NCBI GenBank assembly: GCA_028554755.1
Contig: JAPTOF010000007.1
Location: 19,649,001-19,713,000, forward strand
Direction of reading: 5' to 3'
Source of the DNA: Cordia subcordata
Taxonomy: Eukaryota > Streptophyta > Magnoliopsida > Boraginales > Cordiaceae
DNA: 64,000 nucleotides
Positions 13,755 to 25,461 of this stretch are shown here, piece by piece. Below the pieces are notes generated by a model. It saw only the letters and a program-made list of their open reading frames with translations, ran no database searches and was not told the origin of the DNA. Position numbers and translations under genes: made by a program. Position 1 is the stretch's first letter. Each line of letters starts with the position of its first letter.

Positions 13755-13922
13755 CCAAATAAATCAAGGACATTCATCTAACTAAAGGAGACTAGAATTG
13801 AATTCTAGTTATGAATTGTGTTTGATTTCAACTCTTATCCAAATAAATCAAGGACATTCATCTAACTAAAGGAGATTAGAATTGAATTTTAGTTATAAAT
13901 TATGTTTGATTTTAACTCTTAT
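13755..13922. repeat. two-copy tandem repeat, 84 bp unit
   Basis: Copies at 13755-13838 and 13839-13922 start ccaaataaatcaaggac and end aactcttat. They differ at a handful of positions, mostly C-to-T or G-to-A changes, as expected from decay of methylated cytosines. Confidence 0.85.
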
Positions 13923-15001
13923 TATTAAGACATTATTACGTATGCGTAAAAAAAATTTGACCAAAGGAAAAGACATTAAAGTTATGTTCTATTGGGTTTA
14001 GATTCACGGATCCTTGGACGACGGAACCGCACTAATAACGCGTCAAAACTAGAAATATAATCCATCACCTAAATAGTCGCCTAACTTGTCGGCCTGCTCC
14101 ATGTTCACGTCGTGTAATCGATTTTAAGCGTATTTTATTTCCCACTATAGCAGCACGAGACACGTCAACCTTTGGGCTCGACCAATCCTAACACTCTGCA
14201 TTTTGTTGACCAAAAAGAAGTAGCATTTTTTTTTAATTCTATCGAATTAATGGTATTTTTTTCTTCTTAATACATAATTAGAGTAATGGTATACACATCT
14301 CTTGATATATTTTTTGTAAGAGTTGCGTACCTCCTTGTACTAATAAAAAAAACGATAATTTAAATATGGATTAACTATAGAAAAAGTTCCCAATGTTTGT
14401 AACATTTTTTTATAAAATAAATGCTAGCTCATTATTTTAAAATATTCAAATTAGTTTTTAATGTCAATGAGCAAAAACGCAAATCATTATATTATTTATA
14501 CATTAAGAGGGTAGAGTGTAATTAGCCCTTATTCTTTCAACCCTTAATATCCAATCCTCCCGGATATGGATGAATTTATAGCAAGATGCCATGATTGTAA
14601 GTACTTAATACAGAATCTTGAAATAAAGTAACGAAAGTCCCCTTTTAATTTCAAATTTTGTACAGGTGACTTACAAGTTCATTTTTCACTTTGAGTTAAA
14701 GTGTCAAATGAAATTTTATATATTTTATTAAAAGTTTCGTGCATATTTTAAAATTATAAAAAAATAATAGACACGTATAATAAATCATAGAGGAATAAAG
14801 TGCAATTTACTCCTATTAATGTTAAGGAAACTGAGCAATATTACTTTTACCACAGTAAAAGATCAACGAATGCGTTATAGACAATACGTAGTTCTCAGGA
14901 CAGAAGTAAGAAATTTAATAGTACCTTGAATTTGATCCTCTCCAAAAACATTTAACATTATGAAATAAATTTAAAAAAAGAAAACTGATTTTTTAAATTT
15001 T
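13923..15001. other. intergenic, no gene recognised
   Basis: AT-rich, with no convincing coding potential on either strand. Several short A/T tracts are present and no intact element ends were found. Confidence 0.4.
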
Positions 15002-15518
15002 TGAGAATCGCTGAGATTCTATCATAAAAACTAATTGATTAATATGAAGAGTGATCCAGAACCTTATATTCTTGAATTTTCAAATTATTGCATGTGAGAC
15101 TTTTACATACTTTAACACCCTCTCACATGTGACTCGAAATAGAACTTGCACCATTTTGACGGACTTAGGGGTTATGCACACCACTTTGGATGAAATGCCA
15201 CGACCTTTGGACGGAGTTGGCATTCCACATGACCCTTGGACAGAACTCGGAACATGCAGCTTCTGCTACTTGCAGGAATGAGTCACGACGTAAACAAATA
15301 TGCACAATCGATGGATGAGCTTGATGAGTCACATATGTGCATTGCAAAGGGCCACCACGTGAACGAAAAGATTGGACTAAATGCCCAATTCTAATGCCAT
15401 GTGAAAAATCTTTGAGGTTTCACTATAAAAACCAATTGGTTAATATAATGACTAACCCAGAATTTAATGGTATTGAATGTTGAGATTTTTCCATATGTGA
15501 CTTTTATATATTTTAACA
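15002..15518 (-). mobile_element. TRIM-like miniature LTR retrotransposon
   Basis: Two diverged direct repeats of about 116-119 bp (15002-15117 and 15400-15518) flank a 282-bp core. Read on the minus strand, both begin TGTTAAA and the right-hand copy ends TTTTTCACA. This copy is followed by TGGCATTAGAA, which resembles the initiator-tRNA-Met primer site TGGTATCAGAG. A purine run GTGAGAGGG stands just before the second repeat, at the position of a polypurine tract. Size and layout fit terminal-repeat retrotransposons in miniature, which encode nothing and depend on other elements. No clear 5-bp target duplication remains. Confidence 0.6.
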
Positions 15519-16227
15519 CAAATTATTTTAAATGATTGTATAATGAATTCATTACTACTAAATCTGTATAAAGTATAACGTTATCAGGAATTTAATTTAT
15601 AGCAGCTGCCACCGTTCATAGACAGCTTCATATTATTATGTGTGCTATTTATAACAATATAAGAAAAATTTGTTACCGCGCTAATTCATTATGCCATTAG
15701 TTGGAAAGGAAAGAGATATTATTACCTGCATCTCGATGTCATATTATTATGACTATTTGCATACCCTTTGAAGCTGCAGGTTAACGCTGCATATATTCAT
15801 GAAGTATCTCCCTGTAGGGGATCATACAATTAAAAAGGAAATAGGCGTTTGTCTAAAATGAAATTGAGTTCACCAACTTCACATCTTTCTTTGAATCTAA
15901 ATATTATCATATATCAAATAATATTACGAGAAAATTTTTTTTGGTGATTAACTGCGTCCTCCCTTTAGATTCAGCCATATATGGTTACAGAAATGATGAT
16001 TGTCCCAAAAGTATAGCTTCCCAGGTCTTTAAGCCTAGAAAATCACTGGTAGCGATATGATGATCGATAGCAACCAACATTAGTCTACTTTTTGTTGTGA
16101 ATACACAAGGTAATTAATTGCAAAGACTTCTCAAGCCGCCAATACGAACAGTAATAGTCTTTTACCCCGCCCAACAGGGGTTGGGACAGGGTTTTTTTTA
16201 CCAACAACTCTTTTCTGGGACAAGGCA
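15519..16227. other. intergenic, no gene recognised
   Basis: Mixed AT-rich sequence. The right part (from about 16140) becomes G/C-run rich (ggggttgggacaggg) and leads into the dispersed repeat that follows. Confidence 0.4.
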
Positions 16228-16750
16228 ATTAAGGTTTTTTGTCCTATCCTAATGCAGGGACAGTTAGAGGTAAAGGGTTTATGGACCCGTTCGGCCTTTC
16301 CTGATATATGTATACATATATATAATATTTTTTATTTTATTTTATTTATCCAAGTATACGATTTTATAATTTTATTATAAGTATTATATTAATGAGAATT
16401 TGTGAAATTTAGTCGTTAAAATTTTTTATGCCACTTTAAAAACTAAAGTTCAAATTTTCTTAACAAAACTTAGTAATGTTTTTATATTAGGACTTATTTA
16501 GGTGTTATTAATTGTAGGGTCTCAACAAATAGGGGTATTAAACCATTTTTACCCCCATTCGCCTTGTTCACTTGTGCCTGGGAGGGGGGGGGGGTGGGCG
16601 GATTCTTTTCATCTAATAGAAGCGGGGAATGGTGTTAAGGATTTACCTCAGTACTAAGTATAAGATAAGGATAGAAATAGGATTTTTTTTATTAGGTGAG
16701 GAGTAGGGATTAGCAAAATCAGTCCCTAACACACTTCATTATCAACACTA
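16228..16750 (+). repeat. dispersed repeat, uninterrupted copy
   Basis: This stretch aligns by eye with 50705-51138 plus 52521-52585: shared blocks include aaggttttttgtcc, atgccactttgaa/atgccactttaaa, caaattttctta and ggattagcaaa. Here the sequence runs straight through the point where the other copy is split. It carries G-runs (near 16581) and no open frame. Type unknown. Confidence 0.6.
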
Positions 16751-16762
16751 GCGACCAAGTTA

Positions 16763-16763
<1 letters not shown>

Positions 16764-16820
<57 letters not shown>

Positions 16821-16831
16821 TGTATGTATGT
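16764..16831. repeat. compound microsatellite (TA)n(TATG)n
   Basis: A run of TA dinucleotides passes into about nine TATG/GTAT tetranucleotides. It is likely polymorphic in length. Confidence 0.95.
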
Positions 16832-17387
16832 CAACTAAGCATGTGAAGATAAAATATTTTCTCTAGTTAAGAAGAGTCAATCTTGAAATGAAGAGATCAT
16901 TGGATCAAGATCTGGGTTGAGCTGATAACAATATAATAAAGGAGTAAAACAATACTTTGTTTAGAATCAAAAGCATCAATTATTTGTTCCTGGAAATAAA
17001 GTGTTCACTATTTGGTGTATGATGACTTTAAAATACTTGCGGCCAGAAATGAAATGAACGGACCATGCATGCATGCTGCATGTGATCTGCCGAAATTAAC
17101 AGTAAGATCAAGTAATTAATGCACATGAAATACTCTTCCAAATCAAGTAATGCAGATACACTCAAGTAAGTGCTTACTTTAATTTAAGATGAATCATGCT
17201 TTCACCTTGTTTTGAGATTAACAGCACATGGCAGGCTTGATTGAAAAGGGTATGAAGAAGTATGAAACTTACGAGAAAGTAATATATACTTCATTAAGAT
17301 CATGCTAAATTCATTTCCAAAACCACAAACTTTATAAGATATTGATAATTAATAATAAAAAATATTGATAATTAATAATAGAAACAT
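16832..17387. other. intergenic, no gene recognised
   Basis: AT-rich. Contains repeated ATGCATGC-like purine/pyrimidine alternation near 17064 and a short duplicated block (attgataattaataata, 17341-17380) just before the CACTA element. Confidence 0.4.
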
Positions 17388-20300
17388 CGCTAGAAGAAAT
17401 TGAAGATTTTGTCATACGAAATTTTGTCACTAAACACTGATATTTTGTCACTAATATTTTTTGTGATAGTTGTCTTCTGTAGTCACCTATATTCATGTCA
17501 CAAGTTCTTGTGACAAACTTTTATTTCATCACTATAACGATATTAAGAGTGACGATTTTTTATTTATTCTATTAATATCACCATAATTCAATTAATTTTT
17601 TTTAGTAAAAATCTATTTTATTTAATTGTGAGACTAATATGGTCACTAAGTTTGTTTTCTCAATTGTAACATTAATTTTTGATTGAATAAGAATAAAAGA
17701 GCAATATTAAACATGGTCAAAAATGTTGTAGAATAAAATTGATAAAATTCAAAAAAGTAAAATTACATTAATGTACAAAATGTTACATTTACAATACAAA
17801 TCATTACACAAATAAATATAAAACTTAACAAAAAGTTAAAATACAAACTATTGTCCTTTAAAATACAAAATTATTGTCCTTCACCTTGGTAAAACTTAAC
17901 AAAAAGTTAAACTACAAATTATTGTCCCTTAAAATACAAAATTATTGTCCTTCACCTTGGTATTATTTTGAGCAGAACTATCAAATCCGCAGCACTTTCC
18001 TGGAATTTGTCTTTTCATTCTTTTGCCAACAAAGTATAAAACCATTGCCTGCAACCAGAAGCAAGTACCATCAATTAGAACACAACACAAGAGACTTTTT
18101 GACATTTTTTTGGTAAGAATAAAAATTAAAAGAAAATAGGTATTAAAGAACATATATCATCTAAATTAGCAATAATTAGCTAGTCAATTTCTCAGATCCG
18201 AATATGTTCATCATATTTGAGATTTATTTTATTCTCGTCGCTCAACATATTCTCTATTACCCAAAGTCTAAAGAAATAAAAACATATATTCTCTGCACTA
18301 TCACGGAATGCGAGATTAGATCGATGCAATGAAATTGTTTACAAATCAAAAATGTAACTAAGAAGTTATATAAGAAACACAAATACAAAGTGGTGCAAAA
18401 CGTACCTATATATATAGACATTTTCTTTTCCTTCTCTTTTCGATCCCAAAGCCGTGAGTTACTAAGGAAAAAAGAATAAATGTTGACGAGTTTGTTCAAG
18501 CGTAGTAGAGTGTTAATACTCACATCCTCATAAAATGGGCCTCTATAAGGGTAGACTGGATATGGGGCTCAAAAGTCTAGAAAAATTACTATAGAAAAAT
18601 GGGAAAAGACAAAATAGTATTATTTGGGTAGACTTATCACTGTTTTTCTTTCCTTCAAAAAAAAAAAAAAAGATAAGCAAGTACTCCTATTGACAACAAA
18701 TATATTTACTTGGCGTGTCTGTAGCAACTTTGTTTTTTTTTAAAAAAAAGAATTAATAGCGGTTCCCACATAGTTTAAAAAAAAACTCAAAAATTGGAGA
18801 AAAATATCCTAAATTTGGACTAATACGAACTTGGTTAAAAATTCTCAAAAATCAAAATATCCTTGTTTTTGACTTAATATTTTAGATGTTTAGAAATAAG
18901 AGTATCCAACTAGGACATGATTACTTACCGTATATAACTAGAATCACTAAGTTAAATGTAATTTAGTGATAAGTTAGTAACATAACTCACAAAGTCAAGA
19001 AAACCAGTTAAGTGTGATTTAGTTAGACAAGCAATTAAATTGGTACTATTAAATAGTGTATAAATAGAACTTCAAAAGATTAGGATAAGTATTATAAAAT
19101 TAAGTCAGTAGTAGAGTTAGAAACATATAAGTTAAGAATGATTAGATTATCTATTAATTAATTAAATTAGTAATTAAGTAATATAGTTAAAATTATTAAG
19201 TTAATTGCAGTTAGTTTAGTGATTAAGAAGTTAGATAAGAGAAATGAACTTTGTAACAAATCTAAAAGTTACATACGATTTTTAACAATTTTTAACAGCA
19301 TTTTGCCAATATATGATTAAAAGCGATTTACTTATATTGAAAAATATTAATTTGTTGAAATTGCTTATTTGGATCTAAACATTTTTAGATGTAGAAATAA
19401 AATTGATAAAAATTAAAAAAAACTAATTCATTTTTTTATTTTTAAAATTAATTTCTCAATGATAAAATATTTGAGGTTAATTATTAAAAAATAAAAAGAA
19501 CACTAAAAAATTAAAGAAGCTCAAGAGACGAATGCAGCATCACACCTAACTCTTAAATGAAAAAAAATGAACAAACACTCACTATAAATATCAAATTGAT
19601 TTACGTGGCACCCTAACTCTTAAGGAGGAAAAGAAGAAACAAATACTATATTTGCTATTTCACAAGTATTTATAAAATGAAGAAAGCACATATTCCAAGT
19701 GACAACTTAGAATTTTATTGTATGTGACAAATGATTTATGTTTTGAGTTTTTTGTTACTAATTGGTAATTTTTAAAATAATAAGCAAAGTATAAAAACAA
19801 ACGAATACTCGTGTTGGATTTAATTAAAAAAAAAAACTCGCATCCTACCTTGTCATCTTAATTTATTTGTAGATTATTTTTTATTTTTTCTTTTTCTTTA
19901 CTTTATATTCCTAAAAAATTTTCTCCAAGAAAATATTTCTTTTCTTATTTCTCATTTAATCTTCTTTAAAGTATCTTTGCTTATGAAATTAGGTGACATT
20001 TATAAAATTACCACTATATCCATTTTTATTTTTCACATCAAATTTATTTGGTAATTTGTTAAACTTAATAAATTTTTTGTCAAATTTTTACTTATTATGA
20101 CTAACTATGTCATATTTGTTGCAAAATTATCTTTATTTACTAAATGTAAGTGAAATTTATAAATTTATCACTATTAATTATTCTTAAACAAATAATATAT
20201 GTAAAATATCACTACTATTACCATTAACATTGATGATATTAACAACTCCACAAAAAAGTAAATAAAATAAAATTCCATATTTTTTTTGCCACTAAAAAAT

Positions 20301-20816
20301 TTTCACTTATGAAATTTAAGTGATATTTGTATAATTGTCATTATTAATTAGTTTTAGTGACAAATATTTTGTTGCTAAAAAATACTTTTACCATTAACAG
20401 TGACGATATCTATGCTGTCACAAAACATCAAATAAGCAAAATTCATAATTATTTTATAGTAATATGGTAGCAAAATTATCAGTAATCTAATATTTGTAAT
20501 TTAAAAAAAATGAGTTGTCAAAAATACAAGTGCAATAGTGACAAGTTGTTTTAAATGTCACAAATGAGTATACTATTAGTGATGATATTATATCGATCAC
20601 TGAAAAAATGTCACTATAAATATCTCTAGTAACAAAATTATAGTGACATGACTAAATTGTCACTATTAACATCTTTTAGTGACAAAAAATCGTGATGTCA
20701 CAAATAACATAATATTAGTGACAAAACTTTTAAAATATCACTAATATTACTTTTATTGTGACGATATCTATATCATCATGAAAAAAGGTCACCAAAATAC
20801 TCGATTTCTTGTAGTG
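17388..20816. mobile_element. CACTA (En/Spm-type) DNA transposon, degenerate
   Basis: The right end, read on the minus strand, begins CACTACAAGAAATCGA; the left end begins CGCTAGAAGAAATTGA, matching at 13 of 16 positions. Both sides are full of subterminal GTGACA/TGTCAC-type motifs, typical of CACTA transposase binding regions. Flanking triplets are cat and tat, a possible decayed 3-bp TSD. No intact transposase is present. On the minus strand a block at about 17929-18050, preceded by a plausible acceptor (GGTTGCAG), stays open to a stop and may be a last-exon relic, but I do not recognise it. At 3.4 kb it is shorter than autonomous members. Confidence 0.7.
17821..17962. repeat. two-copy tandem repeat, 71 bp unit, within the CACTA element
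   Basis: Copies at 17821-17891 and 17892-17962 share aacttaacaaaaagttaaa and attattgtccttcacc. The second copy supplies the end of the putative relic exon on the minus strand. Confidence 0.85.
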
Positions 20817-22140
20817 TATTTTTGTTTTGAAAAAAAGGTAGAGATTTTAAACTCTAGATCTTAATCTCAAGAAACCGTTTTCTTATCACATTATCTAATA
20901 TTTGAAAGCAACCACAAACCGCTTTAGACACAATGATAATTTATTGTATATGTATAAGTTGGCATTCATGGGCCAGGTTTTTATGATAACTCATAATTAA
21001 AAGTTTTCTGTTTTTGTCGGCATAATTAAAAGTCAAAGTGATCGATATTTGACTCCCAAGTGAACCTTTATACTGTTAGAAAACATATTAACTTGAGCAC
21101 CAAAAAGCACGAAACTTATGGGTAATGCCAACTGGAATACTCTTCTTATAAATAAAGAAATTTGATAAAGTGTAGCATTAATTAATAGTTTATTATGAAG
21201 GTTCTTGATCGTGGAGACGCGAAGAACAAAGGCATCATCTTTAAGCTAGTAGTGCAAACTTCCAAGAAGAAAGGAAATTTATCAAGTTGTTAACTCACAT
21301 GTCTAACATGAAAACTATTCTTTTTTAAATTCCATTCTAATCACATGATTATCCCGTTAAAGCAACCTAATAATACTGGTTGGTGAAGCATTTCCCAAAG
21401 CAAGAGGATGAACCACAAAACGTAGAGATTCAATCACATGCAACGAAAATGTCATACTTCTATCAAATTTTTATTTTTCTCCATCTTTTTAATGGGGACC
21501 ACTGATTTAAGGGTCGAAATTAATTAATAGTACTATACACGTTCATCAAGTCTACTATACATGTTAATCATTTAAACAAAAAAATCTAGTTAATTTAAAA
21601 TATATATTTTCCATTTTCACTTAGCAAGAGTTGCATTTACACCTTATTTTAAATCAAAAGAGAAAATATGCATCATTTCTAAAAGTTAAGGAGGAATTTA
21701 CATCAATTTATTTAAAAGTATAATGTAAGTGCATTTTTTACACTCTCCATTAATTATAATGAAAAAATTAACGAGATAATTCTAATGAAATTAACAAGAG
21801 GCCACTGTGTAACATTCTACAAGGGCATCGACTTGTTTTGAAATACAAGAAATTTTATGTAATTTTGACAAAATATAGAAATAAAATACATTTTGTTACA
21901 CTAAAAGTACAAAATACATAAAACCTATAAAAAAGCGAATCTGTAGCATGTAGAAAAAAACATGTAACATGGCTCCAAAAGTGCGTATAGCGGAAAAGGA
22001 AAAGGGAAAGAATCTCATAAATCTCAATTTATATACCCAAAAAGGTAAATCGAGTTTCAGAAATTACATTTCTCTCCTCCTAATCCTTCGTAATAAACAT
22101 TATTACCGGTGTAAAAATCAACTCACAATAGTAACAAATA
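20817..22140. other. intergenic / likely 3' flank of the AIR12-like gene
   Basis: No coding exon was seen. The last part (about 22000-22150) probably holds the 3' UTR of the minus-strand gene that ends at 22152. Confidence 0.4.
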
Positions 22141-22151
22141 CTCACTAACAT

Positions 22152-22895
22152 CTAAAATCCCAAAACAAAAATCCCAAAAAATAACAAAAATCCATAAACA
22201 CCTAAATAAATATTCCAGGTTCTGGACACGAGGCGTGACATTGAACTTCCTCCGGTCTCATTCCCACTAGAGGTCGCATTCGTGCTTCCACCACCGCCCG
22301 TGGTGGCGCCGGCGGCTGTGGCATTACGCTCGGCCGTCACCAACTCCAACGTGCCTTTAGCGCTCAAATTCTCCGGCGCAAACTCATGCTTTACCGGCAT
22401 GCCATCCTTGACCGCACCACCAACCTGCCACACCTGGTTCAGCACCGTCGCGTTCTCCGGCAATGCCAGAGTGGCAAAGATCTTCATCGTACCGTTAGCA
22501 TCTTCTGCTCTGGAATCCACAACCTTGAACGACAGCTTCGAGGTTTCTTCAATGGACTTGTAAGATTGGAGATTGAAAGTCTTGACAACTAATGAGCCGT
22601 TGGAATCTTTCAAAGCTATCAGACATTGGGCCCCCACCATGCCTGTCGATGTTGGGTTGATGCCCCATGCGATCCACCCATCGGGCTTCGCGGGCTGGGC
22701 TATGAAGGCTACTGAGAAGGAGGAGTTTTTTGGGTCGTAGGCCCAATGAAGATAGGCTTTCAGGGAGGGCAGGTCACTGCAGTTTGTGTAGTGGCCGGTG
22801 GTCTGGGTGAAGGTCTGTGATGTGCAGGTGAGTGAAAGTGCGGGTGAGATTAGCAGTAGCAAAAAGATTGGTGAGAAATGAAGAAAGGACGCCAT
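22152..22895 (-). CDS. AIR12-like GPI-anchored DOMON protein (apoplastic b-type cytochrome)
   Basis: A single exon encodes 247 aa. Residues 1-21 form a signal peptide and ~24-185 one DOMON domain. Met86 (GMVGAQ) and His170 (VKHEF) match the Met/His pair reported as haem ligands in AIR12. A low-complexity Ala/Gly/Ser/Thr/Asn tail (191-220) ends in a hydrophobic stretch (229-247), as expected for GPI attachment. Nine N-x-S/T sequons (N38, N57, N99, N134, N148, N176, N191, N206, N212) predict heavy glycosylation. Known AIR12 proteins are haem proteins on the outer face of the plasma membrane that exchange electrons with ascorbate or superoxide. I chose the Met at 22895: an upstream in-frame Met at 22940 lies only about 10 bp from the TATA box, too close to be transcribed. 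It resembles the CYBDOM protein at 4713 but lacks the b561 half. Confidence 0.92.
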   Translation of the reverse strand: MASFLHFSPIFLLLLISPALSLTCTSQTFTQTTGHYTNCSDLPSLKAYLHWAYDPKNSSFSVAFIAQPAKPDGWIAWGINPTSTGMVGAQCLIALKDSNGSLVVKTFNLQSYKSIEETSKLSFKVVDSRAEDANGTMKIFATLALPENATVLNQVWQVGGAVKDGMPVKHEFAPENLSAKGTLELVTAERNATAAGATTGGGGSTNATSSGNETGGSSMSRLVSRTWNIYLGVYGFLLFFGIFVLGF

Positions 22896-22948
22896 GGTGA
22901 GATGGAGAAAGTGGCAAAGTATGTGTTGCCATACATACATGCATGATC

Positions 22949-22954
22949 TTTATA
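22949..22954 (-). promoter_or_regulatory. TATA box of the AIR12-like gene
   Basis: The minus strand reads CTATAAAGA over 22947-22955, about 55 bp before the chosen ATG. Transcription would begin near 22920, giving a leader of about 25 nt. This placement is what decides between the two possible start codons. Confidence 0.6.
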
Positions 22955-22974
22955 GAGCTTCCGTATAGGAAGCA

Positions 22975-24812
22975 AAGGGTAAAGCCAATTGTATCGTGAC
23001 ACGTGGATGCGAGATATTTTTGCTTGATAAGTGGGTCAATTTTGCTTTTGATTTATTAAATTTTAGTTTCTAGTTGTTCTTTTTTTTTTCCCCCTAGGTT
23101 TACTAAACGGCCACTTCTCCTTGTGATCTAGCCGTCGGAATTTTACTTAAATAGCGATTGTATAGGTTGTTACATAAACAGAGAATATAAGAATATACAT
23201 ATTATTCTAACGACGCATATTATCCTTCATGCTTAATATTTATGTACAGTGACACTTTATACATATTGCATAATTCAACGATATTTAAGCGCTTATTAGT
23301 TTTCTATCTTTTACGGGTTCAGAATAATGAAATACCATTTATTGACCAAATGCCCTTCTCAACCAAAGGCAACCATCCTCATCTTACGCATATCCCACCT
23401 GCAAAGACACCAAAAGCACACACATCTTCATTATCACAAATCACACTCATAAAAACTTTTAGTCCCACAAAATTCACATGTATCACACATAATAAACACA
23501 TATATACATATTAACATATATAAATTCACATGTAAATTATCACACAAATACATATGTATGTGTGTGTATGTATATAATATGTGTGTGCGCATAAATTTTG
23601 TGAGGGTAAACTTGTCTTTACAAATAATTATGAGGGTAATTTAGTAACTAAATAATTTTTGTTAACAGAATTTTGAATCTGTTAGAGTTGACTAAACTTA
23701 AGGGTTAATATGTCACTAAAATAAAACACTAGGGTTAATAAGTGTCACGTATACAAATATTAAGGTTGTAAAGTGGATTTAACCTTATATATAGAGGTAA
23801 TTAGAGTATAACCCATGCGATGCGCAGGAAGAATACGTACCATTCGTATTTTTATCTATTGTCGAAGGGCATGATAATACGTAGCATAGTTAAAAATTAA
23901 ATAGGTACAGACTCTCTTTTATAATGCATATAGATATCTATGGTTTTATTTTATTTTATTTTCTCCATTTAAATGTTATATTCAATTATTGTCAATTTTT
24001 TACCAAAAAAATAATTAATATTGAGATATTTATCAAAAATTAAATTTTAAAACATATATTTATATTTTATTATTACATAAACTGTAAAAGTTTATATATC
24101 TAAGTATTATATAAATCAGAGTCCATATTTATCTTTTAATTTAACATGTCTCAATTCTATTATATTTTTTCTGCAAAAGTTAGTTAAACTCCAAAAGTTA
24201 GTTAATTATAATATATCATGTTTATCTTTAGAGATTAGTCCAATATTAGTAAATCTGACAAACTTGCCTAAAAGGCAGATGATAAGAAGAATATTCTTTA
24301 GAATAGAAAAAAGACGAGAAAGAAAAAAGGGCACGGCATATTGAGCCAAAAAGGTTGAATTTTGGGTAACCAATGATAGCTTTTTTGTCAGAATGCAATA
24401 TCAAAAGAAAGTTGGAGATTCTTACTAATTAAGAACTTTCCTCTCTCGCTTTAAATATTCTTTCCTTTCTTCTTAGCATTGAACGTACTAAAAGGGAAAT
24501 GTTTCATATAATTTGGTGATGGTTATATGGTATATATTTCTGTATTTTAAATGTTAAAGTTTTTTATAAAATAAGAATGTCTTACGTCTAAGAATGGCAT
24601 AGCGATGCTCATGTCCATACCAAAATAACAAGAGGAAATTATATATTACTTCCTTATAATTTAATGAAAGTATTTAGATTTTTTCTATAATTTTAAAAAT
24701 AGCTAGTTACTCCCTATATTATTCACAAATGTACACATAGGCCCCTTACTGTTAGGTTTATGTACGATTTAACGAAAAATTATATAACACGCTCACTTGC
24801 TGAGAATCTAAA
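22975..24812. other. intergenic; possible Helitron 3' end at about 23801
   Basis: No gene was recognised. On the minus strand a hairpin-like GCATCGCATGGGTTAT is followed by ACTCTAAT, resembling a Helitron 3' terminus (hairpin, then CTRR). The matching 5' end was not found. TATG-type simple repeats occur near 23550. A block at 23640-23790 is rich in ttaa-containing short repeats. Confidence 0.35.
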
Positions 24813-25213
24813 GGGTAAATGACCCATTTGTTCCTTCATTTTTTTTTTATCTTTTTGACAATTAAGTCTTTTATCTTTAAAATATGACAATTTAATTCTT
24901 TATCTTTACAATTAGTAACTCCTTTAGTCCCAAGTTTAAAAAAGAAAAAAGAATAACATATTTCAGTTTCTTATTTTTGTAATTTGTGACTACATTAGTC
25001 TCTTATTTTCACAATTTGTTACATTGTCGACCCCTTATATTCACAAATTGTGACAACATTAGTCCCAACTTCATTAATTTCTTTATTTTTTTGAGTTTCG
25101 GACTAAAGGCATTACAAGTTGCAAAGATAAAAGATTGAATTGTCGCATTTTAAATATAAGAGACTTTATTGTCAAGAAGGTCAAAGATAAAGGAACAAAT
25201 GGATCATTTACCT
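24813..25213. mobile_element. MULE-type MITE with long terminal inverted repeats
   Basis: The 401-bp element is flanked by a perfect 9-bp target duplication, gaatctaaa (24804-24812 and 25214-25222), the size made by Mutator-like transposases. The inverted repeats start GGGTAAATGACCC and AGGTAAATGATCC and extend roughly 100 bp. No protein is encoded, so movement would need a transposase from elsewhere. Confidence 0.85.
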
Positions 25214-25461
25214 GAATCTAAAACTATTATCCATGTGAAAAAATTATTGTAGATTATATTGACCTTGTCTCTTTCTTTATTCTTTTATAAACACACAACA
25301 AACACAAACACATATATACATACATTTATATATATAAGCCTCGATGCACTAACTCCATCTCAGATATCTTTTTGTTTTTAGATTCAAGCAATCAAAAAGT
25401 GCTCTAAACTTCTCAGAATAATAGTCTAGAACTATAGTGGTCAGATTGGGTACCCAATTAC

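Noticed and set aside
22282..22592. Plus-strand frames over the AIR12-like gene
   Set aside because: Antisense shadows of the coding exon with no recognisable domain.
22152..22940. Longer AIR12-like protein starting at the Met at 22940
   Set aside because: That Met lies about 10 bp downstream of the TATA box, upstream of the expected transcription start, and would put extra residues before a good signal peptide. The Met at 22895 fits better.
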